From positions 1 to 10,487 of the forward strand of contig JABDLQ010000048.1 in the NCBI GenBank assembly GCA_013002925.1: a stretch of 10,487 nt of DNA, in the 5' to 3' direction. The position numbers were made by a program, and so were the translations under genes. The DNA is from Gammaproteobacteria bacterium. Its GTDB lineage: Bacteria; Pseudomonadota; Gammaproteobacteria; Steroidobacterales; SZUA-146. Below are positions 5,690 through 10,487 of the stretch, piece by piece. The number at the start of each line of letters is the position of its first letter. The first letter of the stretch is position 1. Under the pieces are notes generated by a model, which worked only from the letters and a program-made list of their open reading frames with translations, made no database searches and was not told the origin of the DNA.

Positions 5690-6951
5690 CAGCCTGCTTC
5701 CTCCTCAAGAATATTTTCAATAAACCGGGTAAATTCCTTGCGAAATTCCTCGTACACGGCGCCGGTACCCGGCCCGTTAAAGCCGGTGTGTATGCGGCGG
5801 ACAACCGCGTTACGATCAATAACAATGATGGTTGGATAGGCAATGACCTCAGTGAGCAGCGGCAATGTTTCCGACGCTTTGCCTTTGTCAGAACTGCCTG
5901 CAACCAGCAGCGGGTATTCGATGTCGAATTTGTCACGGAACCTTCTGACCTGCCGCGCCGCTTCATCGAAATCATCCAGATGCTCGTACATCAGGCCTAT
6001 TATTTCCAGGCCGGATTCTTTGTACTGCTTGTAAAACGGCGCCAGGAAGGCGGCTTCATCATGACAGTTGGGACACCAGCTGCCTGCCAGCGCGATGAGC
6101 AGCACTTTGTCCTGAAACCGCGCTTCATCACTTCGCACTATGCGACCGTCGACATCCGGAAACGCCACCACAAAGGGTTGCTCCGTGTCGGTAATTTTGG
6201 TGAGCTGGTCCGCATCCGGAAGCACGGCATTGGCATTTTTCATCGCCGTCCACGCTTCATGCCACTGCGTCCCGGACCAGAAATCTCCGGCCAGATGTCC
6301 TGCTCCATCCATCGTGGCGCTGAATAAAAAGGCATGTGCACCATCAAATGTCGACAAATGCAGCGTACGATCAGAGACTTCACCGGCCAGAAACCGATAG
6401 TCGCCGGTTGGCGTGCGAAACGTCCCGGTTACAACACCGTTTTTCTGCACAAATTCTGCAACTGCCGGCGAAGAAACCCCATCGTCGTCAATAAACTCTA
6501 CCTCCCATCTGCCGCTAAAATCGGCATTGACGTTCTGGCGCTGCCCAAAAAACCGGTAGTCCGGGCCACGCCGCATGCGCACGGGCATGCGTTGGATTTT
6601 CCCGTGACGTTTGATGATTTCCAGTTCGCCGTAAAACTCATCGTCATCGGCGCTCCCGTAAATACGATTGTTGAAAGCAGGAAACTCCAGTTGCACGCCC
6701 GCCGGGCCATGCAAAGGTTCGGTCACTGGCACGCGCTCCTGGCCATTGATCACATAAGCATAGACACCGCCCTGCGGTGCGGGCAACACTTCCAGTTGAA
6801 ACGGTAACACGCCACCAGGCAACGTAACTTCGGCGCGCCACGTGCCCGCACGAAGACCCATGGAAGCGGACTCATCCACGGTGCCGCGCGGATGATCATC
6901 ACCGCAAGCTACACACAGCAGCAGCAAGGCCGACATCACGGTCACCCTCAT
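5689..6951 (-). CDS. Lipoprotein with C-terminal TlpA/thioredoxin-like domain
   Basis: The 420-residue protein starts with a lipoprotein signal peptide whose lipobox-like LLCVAC gives Cys16 as the modified residue; Cys at -3 is unusual. Two similar beta-rich segments follow: about 36-130 (GTWRAEV...LPFQLEV...FYGELEI) and about 146-238 (SGRWEVEF...LAGDF). They look like a tandem duplication of a barrel-type domain of unknown role. Residues about 258-420 form a TlpA/AhpC-like redoxin with WCPNC (292-296) as the redox-active CxxC and cis-Pro373 in AYPTIIVID. It probably handles disulfide exchange at the periplasmic face of a membrane, but its partner is unknown. I chose the ATG at 6951 because GAGGGG sits six bases upstream and the signal peptide starts there; the frame extends to 6987 without such support. 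It follows the esterase gene by 60 bp and runs into yajQ. Confidence 0.88.
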   Translation of the reverse strand: MRVTVMSALLLLCVACGDDHPRGTVDESASMGLRAGTWRAEVTLPGGVLPFQLEVLPAPQGGVYAYVINGQERVPVTEPLHGPAGVQLEFPAFNNRIYGSADDDEFYGELEIIKRHGKIQRMPVRMRRGPDYRFFGQRQNVNADFSGRWEVEFIDDDGVSSPAVAEFVQKNGVVTGTFRTPTGDYRFLAGEVSDRTLHLSTFDGAHAFLFSATMDGAGHLAGDFWSGTQWHEAWTAMKNANAVLPDADQLTKITDTEQPFVVAFPDVDGRIVRSDEARFQDKVLLIALAGSWCPNCHDEAAFLAPFYKQYKESGLEIIGLMYEHLDDFDEAARQVRRFRDKFDIEYPLLVAGSSDKGKASETLPLLTEVIAYPTIIVIDRNAVVRRIHTGFNGPGTGAVYEEFRKEFTRFIENILEEEAG

Positions 6952-7011
6952 GCGGTACCCCTCAATATTAAAATGCCAGGATATCAAACGGTGAATGGTA
7001 ACACGTGTCCC

Positions 7012-8001
7012 TCAGTCCCCTGCGTTCCGAGCACTCAATTTGCTCACGACAAAGTCACTGATTTCACGCAGCGCTACCCGCGCTCCGGTGAGATGGCTGG
7101 AAAAGATATGAAACACGTGAGGATAGTCGGGCCAGATACGCAGATGAGCTTCGACACCCACCGCGCGTGCTTTGGCAACAACGCGCAGCGTATCGTCGAG
7201 CAGAATTTCCGTTGTGCCCACATGAAAAAGCAGCGGTGGAAAATCGTTAAACGCACCGTATAGCGGAGATGCAGTGGGGACTCGTGGATGCACGTTGCCA
7301 AGGTACATGTGTGCAGCATCCCGCATTCGGTCAGCCGGCAGCATCGGATCCAGGGCCACATTGTTAGTAACGCTGGTACCTGTTCCACACAGATCTGTCC
7401 ACGGCGACAGGCACACGGCGCAGGCCGGCAAGGGTAACTCCGCCGCTTGCGCGGCATGCATCAGGGACAGTACGAGGTTGCCGCCTGCGGAGTCACCGGC
7501 AATAGCGATGCGTCCGGCACCATGGCGATGCACCAACTCCCGATACACCGCCATCACATCTTCGAGTGCAGCCGGGTAAGGGTGTTCAGGTGTCAGTCTG
7601 TAATCAACCGCCACGACACGGCAACGCGTGTGGCGGGCCAGCGGCCTGGTGATGCCCCAGTGGGATCGTGGCGAACAGGCCAAAAACGCACCGCCATGAA
7701 TGTAAAGCAACACGGTTGTTGCCCCGGAATCTGCGCAGAGCGTTTCGCAGGGGACACCGCCGATATCAGTGTATTCGGCAGTCAGTTCGTCATCAACATG
7801 CCCAAACCGATTGACCAGTTGATCAACGCGCAGTCGCATTCTGGCGACACCGTCGGCGTTGGTTTGCAAACCGCGTAAATGAGTTTTTACCGTGGCCCGC
7901 AGTAACAGATTCAGTAAGCGACCGCTTACGCCGAGAGGTATGTCTGCTGTACTGGTTAAAGCAGGGGCGTCGATTATTCGGGGGTCGGGCGTTTCACTCA
8001 C
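7012..8001 (-). CDS. Alpha/beta hydrolase, HSL-type esterase/lipase
   Basis: This 329-residue cytosolic enzyme belongs to the hormone-sensitive-lipase (bacterial esterase family IV) group of alpha/beta hydrolases. It has the oxyanion-hole motif HGGA (102-105), VDYRLTPEHPYPAALED (132-148), the nucleophile motif GDSAGG with Ser171, an acidic motif TTEILLDD (263-270) where Glu265 aligns with the usual catalytic Asp, and YPHVF with His295. All triad positions are present, so it should be active on short-chain esters; the natural substrate is unknown. The start is the GTG at 8001, which lies inside the end of the upstream peptidase gene (8-nt overlap). No Shine-Dalgarno is visible, so translation probably depends on coupling to that gene. 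The first later ATG would remove about 54 residues, including part of the cap region. Confidence 0.9.
   Translation of the reverse strand: MSETPDPRIIDAPALTSTADIPLGVSGRLLNLLLRATVKTHLRGLQTNADGVARMRLRVDQLVNRFGHVDDELTAEYTDIGGVPCETLCADSGATTVLLYIHGGAFLACSPRSHWGITRPLARHTRCRVVAVDYRLTPEHPYPAALEDVMAVYRELVHRHGAGRIAIAGDSAGGNLVLSLMHAAQAAELPLPACAVCLSPWTDLCGTGTSVTNNVALDPMLPADRMRDAAHMYLGNVHPRVPTASPLYGAFNDFPPLLFHVGTTEILLDDTLRVVAKARAVGVEAHLRIWPDYPHVFHIFSSHLTGARVALREISDFVVSKLSARNAGD
7861..7872. repeat. 12-bp palindrome, second copy of the motif at 9026
   Basis: GGTTTGCAAACC is a perfect palindrome inside the esterase gene. With the preceding T it shares 13 bases with the palindrome next to the peptidase start at 9026-9039. 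Here it also encodes the codons for Gly-Leu-Gln-Thr, so it may be coincidental. Confidence 0.3.
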
Positions 8002-9022
8002 TACGGGTAGAGGAGTCGCGCCGCTGCGTATCTTCAGTTAACAGCGTGTCTTCCGACTCATTGCGCGGGACAACCCGATCATTTAGCCAGGCAATAGTAT
8101 CCGACCAGATCCGCTCGACATCATCATCTTCGGGAAGGCGCAGCGCGCTTTCGAGTTCAACGGTCAACAGCGGGATACCCTTGAAGACTCCGATGTATCG
8201 CCCCATCGAACCGGGATAGGTACCCAGCAGTCGCAATTCCAGTGGCCCCAAATTATCGGGTGGCACTTGCGGTCCGTCGAAATCGACAATTCCATGCGGG
8301 GCATGCACAGATATCACCGCGTCGGGTTTGAATGTATCGATTTGTTCGGACAGCCATCGTGATTCTGGCTCACTCAGCGCCGCTGTGCCCGGGTAGCGCC
8401 GCTTGCTTTTGCGGGTACGATTGACCCAGTAATCCACCGCTTCCTTCTCCCAGTTCGGAGTTGGAAAGTTTCGATTAAGGTCAACGCCATTGGCGTTCAT
8501 ACGCTGACTTTTTTGCGGCGGCATCAACAGACCATCAGGATTCAGCAGCGGCACGACGCGCCAGTGAAACTGGCCACCATTGAAATCCTGCAGCCATTTG
8601 AACACGATCGTCACAGAGCTGTATTCGTCTCCGTGTATGCCACCGACCAGCAGTACCCGACCGGCCGTTGGTCCGGAAGCGGGTTTAAAATCACGGTAGG
8701 CAATTACTTTGCGTTTATTGGAGTATGCACCGCTGTGATCAAGATCGCTGTTGATACACGCTGTGTAACTGATTGACGATAGCTTTTCATCAATCTGCCG
8801 GCATAGTTGATTAACGTCGTACAAATTCAGCAAATAATTGCGAAAGGAGTCCAGCTTATCAAGCGCCGGTGAAAAGTGCGGTGATTCGTCAACCGGTGTC
8901 ATTACCGCCGTCGGTGCCCACACATCGGCAGCCTGCACGTTGATTGCCTGGGCAGAAAAAAAACAGCTGAGCAAGATTGTCACTGCCATCAGCCCTGCCG
9001 ATGACGGTTGCGATATTTTCAT
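7994..9022 (-). CDS. Secreted M14-family zinc carboxypeptidase/amidase
   Basis: The 342-residue protein has an N-terminal signal peptide (hydrophobic stretch at 10-26, SAQA) and an M14 peptidase domain. Zinc ligands are His130 and Glu133 in GGIHGDEY and His240 in ISVHAPHG. Other family signatures are NPDG (161-164), NGVDLNRNFP (178-187), whose Asn-Arg pair normally binds the substrate carboxylate, and TVELESA with the general base Glu289. It resembles MpaA, the murein tripeptide amidase, but MpaA is cytosolic while this one is exported, so it may act on peptidoglycan peptides or other peptides in the periplasm. The substrate is inferred only. The ATG at 9022 gives the signal peptide; an upstream ATG at 9109 would place 29 residues before it. 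The ribosome binding site is poor. It overlaps the esterase gene by 8 nt and is divergent from the SH3 protein gene. Confidence 0.88.
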   Translation of the reverse strand: MKISQPSSAGLMAVTILLSCFFSAQAINVQAADVWAPTAVMTPVDESPHFSPALDKLDSFRNYLLNLYDVNQLCRQIDEKLSSISYTACINSDLDHSGAYSNKRKVIAYRDFKPASGPTAGRVLLVGGIHGDEYSSVTIVFKWLQDFNGGQFHWRVVPLLNPDGLLMPPQKSQRMNANGVDLNRNFPTPNWEKEAVDYWVNRTRKSKRRYPGTAALSEPESRWLSEQIDTFKPDAVISVHAPHGIVDFDGPQVPPDNLGPLELRLLGTYPGSMGRYIGVFKGIPLLTVELESALRLPEDDDVERIWSDTIAWLNDRVVPRNESEDTLLTEDTQRRDSSTRSE

Positions 9023-9025
9023 AAG

Positions 9026-9039
9026 TGGTTTGCAAACCA
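9026..9039. promoter_or_regulatory. 14-bp perfect palindrome next to the peptidase start
   Basis: TGGTTTGCAAACCA is its own reverse complement and ends three bases upstream of the peptidase ATG on the minus strand. It could be an operator for a dimeric regulator. In the mRNA it could form a small hairpin (UGGUU, loop UGCA, AACCA) over the ribosome binding region, which would explain the lack of a visible Shine-Dalgarno. A 13-base match recurs at 7860-7872. Confidence 0.38.
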
Positions 9040-9169
9040 GACATATAATAATCAGACTGAAAGTTAGCAAATGATGCCCGTCTGCGCCACTATTCGATTC
9101 ACAAAACACGGTACAATGTTGCCGAATTCACCAAATTTAGCCAACTTCTTCAAAAGAATAGAGAAACCG
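9040..9169. promoter_or_regulatory. Divergent promoter region, peptidase and SH3 protein genes
   Basis: The gap between the two divergent starts is AT-rich at 9041-9072. TATAAT occurs at 9044-9049 on the plus strand, but without a good -35 at 16-18 bp. TACAAT at 9113-9118 on the plus strand is another -10 candidate closer to the SH3 gene. On the minus strand TATTAT (9050-9045) with TTGCTA (9071-9066) is a possible pair, though its spacer is only 15 bp. None is decisive; the region must hold a promoter for each direction. Confidence 0.35.
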
Positions 9170-9850
9170 ATGACCAAAAGGAACATTTTGTGCGCATTTT
9201 TCGTCATTTTTTGCGTCACATTGAGCGCAAGGAGCGATGCCCGTACCGCCTACGTTGATGACAAGCTGGAAATCACGTTGCGTACCGGCCAAAGCACTCA
9301 AAACTCCATTATCCGCATGCTCGGCAGCGGTGAGAAACTCGATGTGATCGAAGTCAATGATGACACCGGATATGCGCGCGTAACGGCAGCTGACGGCACT
9401 GAAGGTTTTGCACTGGCACGGTTTATTACGTATGAACCCATTGCCCGTGACAAATTGATCGCGGCCAATCGACGCCTGGAGCGCAATGCGGAGAAAATCG
9501 CCACGCTGGAGGCCGAACTGCGCGAGATCAAGTCACAAAATTCTGACTACAGCCAGTCGCAAACCGACCTGGAAACCGACAATAGTCAATTGCGCGATGA
9601 ACTTGCAGAAATTCGACGTACCGCTGCAAGTGCTTTACAAATTGCAGACGAAAACCAGACACTGAAAACCAGGGTCGCAAACCTGGCTGCGCAGATCACG
9701 GACCTGGAACAACGTAACGCTGTACTCGCTGAGCGTAGTCGTCAGACCTGGTATGTCGCCGGTGCCGGTACACTTGGGTTCGGGATTCTTGCCGGGCTCA
9801 TTCTGCCGCGTATCCGCTTTAAAAAGCGCTCAAAATGGGGCGATCTTTAA
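9170..9850 (+). CDS. YgiM-like SH3 domain protein with C-terminal membrane anchor
   Basis: The 226-residue protein matches the TIGR04211 type of SH3-and-anchor proteins, such as E. coli YgiM. In order: a signal peptide (1-24, hydrophobic ILCAFFVIFCVTL); a bacterial SH3 domain (about 25-90: YVDDKLEITLRTG, then GEKLDVIE, YARV, GTEGFALARFI); a long heptad-rich coiled coil (about 92-190); a transmembrane segment (about 194-213); and a basic tail RFKKRSK. The SH3 domain should lie in the periplasm, held off the inner membrane by the coiled coil, and may bind peptidoglycan; the role is unproven. The ATG at 9170 was preferred over 9071 because the signal peptide starts here, although the ribosome binding site (GAGA) is weak. 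The gene converges with the protease fragment after a 52-bp gap; that gap has a short GCCG-AAAC-CGGC hairpin but no U-tract. Confidence 0.88.
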   Translation: MTKRNILCAFFVIFCVTLSARSDARTAYVDDKLEITLRTGQSTQNSIIRMLGSGEKLDVIEVNDDTGYARVTAADGTEGFALARFITYEPIARDKLIAANRRLERNAEKIATLEAELREIKSQNSDYSQSQTDLETDNSQLRDELAEIRRTAASALQIADENQTLKTRVANLAAQITDLEQRNAVLAERSRQTWYVAGAGTLGFGILAGLILPRIRFKKRSKWGDL

Positions 9851-9902
9851 GCCACGGCCGAAACCGGCATCACCCTGACCGACTCACCAAACCTGTTGTG
9901 CG

Positions 9903-10487
9903 TTACTCGGAGCGTTGATATCGCCAGGCAAGCGCATAAGGCCAGGAGTGACTATCGGCTGCCGGTGACATTAAGCGTAGTTCATAATGATGTCCGGCCT
10001 GCAAATCGATACGCAGGTTTTCCGTGGTGTCATCGGCACCGACAGACTCAGCAATGACAGTATCTTGTTCGCCTGTTTCAACGATACACAAATCGTAATT
10101 GACAAGGTGAGCTTCGAGTTCACCAGACTTTGTGGCGTGAAGTTGCAGCAACCACACCAGGCTGACAGTCAGCCTGCCATCATGCAACGGTGACAGGGCG
10201 TACCGGCCGGTTTTACGGGTAGCCGTATCGTCAATTCCTGAGACGTAGTCAAAACCTGTCATGGAGTCTTCCGACGTCAGTATCTGTTCTGATGCCGCGA
10301 CATTGAGCATCCCCATGCCGTAGCGTTTATCGAGCCCGTTGGCCGCAGTACCGGCGCGACCGAAAGTGTATTTGAGAATGTCTTTCTTGTTCCTGAAGGT
10401 AAAATCGGCGCTGGCCCCGGCCAACAACAGGGCTTTCACGAGTTCTACCGGCAGTGTTCTGGCGCCGGCGCGCGGTGGCGCAACGAC
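9903..10487 (-). CDS. C-terminal part of a probable subtilisin-like (S8) peptidase
   Basis: The frame is open through the window edge at 10487, so this is the last 194 codons of a longer gene, and the GTG at 10439 is not a likely start. The N-terminal end of the fragment reads LPVELVKALLLAGA followed by DKRYGMGMLNVAASEQIL, which is how the last helices of an S8 catalytic domain usually look just after the serine motif. The remainder is a beta-rich domain (RLTVSLVWLLQL, DLCIVETGEQD, TENLRIDLQAGHHYELRL, PYALAWRYQ) like the post-catalytic domains of secreted subtilases. The catalytic Asp, His and Ser are outside the window, so activity cannot be judged. The stop is TAA or TGA-type at 9903-9905 with no terminator visible. 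The S8 call rests on the pattern only and is moderately sure. Confidence 0.62.
   Translation of the reverse strand, partial: VVAPPRAGARTLPVELVKALLLAGASADFTFRNKKDILKYTFGRAGTAANGLDKRYGMGMLNVAASEQILTSEDSMTGFDYVSGIDDTATRKTGRYALSPLHDGRLTVSLVWLLQLHATKSGELEAHLVNYDLCIVETGEQDTVIAESVGADDTTENLRIDLQAGHHYELRLMSPAADSHSWPYALAWRYQRSE

Noticed and set aside
5680..6807. Plus-strand frames of 157-215 codons opposite the redox lipoprotein.
   Set aside because: Antisense shadows of a gene with a clear signal peptide and WCPNC motif; no family was recognised in them.
9023..9109. An upstream start for the M14 peptidase at 9109.
   Set aside because: It would put 29 residues before the signal peptide and cross the AT-rich promoter region.

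Overview
The window looks like chromosomal DNA of a gammaproteobacterium with moderate GC content. It carries a YcgN-type cysteine-cluster protein, a gammaproteobacterial-length phosphoenolpyruvate carboxylase, YajQ, a YgiM-like SH3/coiled-coil/anchor protein, and two PEP-CTERM-type exported proteins. PEP-CTERM proteins belong to exosortase systems typical of environmental, exopolysaccharide-making bacteria, so a marine, soil or sediment species is more likely than an enteric one. The species cannot be named from this sequence. There are no RNA genes, insertion sequences, phage genes or CRISPR arrays.

Layout. (1) Positions 1-421, plus strand: the 3' part of ycgN, cut by the window edge. (2) 422-2033, plus strand: a regulatory region followed by two paralogous small secreted proteins with C-terminal sorting signals. 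The first gene is preceded by a near-consensus sigma-54 (-24/-12) promoter, with a pair of 12-bp direct repeats further upstream where an enhancer-binding activator would sit. The second gene has its own sigma-70-like promoter candidate. The pair ends in a strong terminator that works in both directions. (3) 2214-9022, minus strand, read from high to low coordinates: secreted M14 zinc peptidase, HSL-type esterase, a lipoprotein with a thioredoxin-like domain, YajQ, then ppc. The first two genes overlap by 8 nt, and the lipoprotein stop overlaps the YajQ start (TGATG), so these look like coupled pairs. ppc has a 254-bp leader holding a possible 12-codon leader peptide behind a very strong ribosome binding site. 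(4) 9023-9169: divergent promoter region with a 14-bp perfect palindrome. (5) 9170-9850, plus strand: the YgiM-like SH3 protein. (6) 9903-10487, minus strand: the C-terminal part of what is probably a subtilisin-like (S8) protease, running off the window.

Most genes are housekeeping or widely conserved. The most interesting part is the PEP-CTERM cassette at 422-2033. It combines a sigma-54 promoter, candidate activator sites, and two diverged paralogs with different C-terminal sorting motifs (AEPG versus IPVPG). This fits the known link between PEP-CTERM proteins and the sigma-54-dependent PrsK/PrsR two-component system, but no exosortase, PrsK or PrsR gene lies in this window. I saw no clear sign of a wholly new system.
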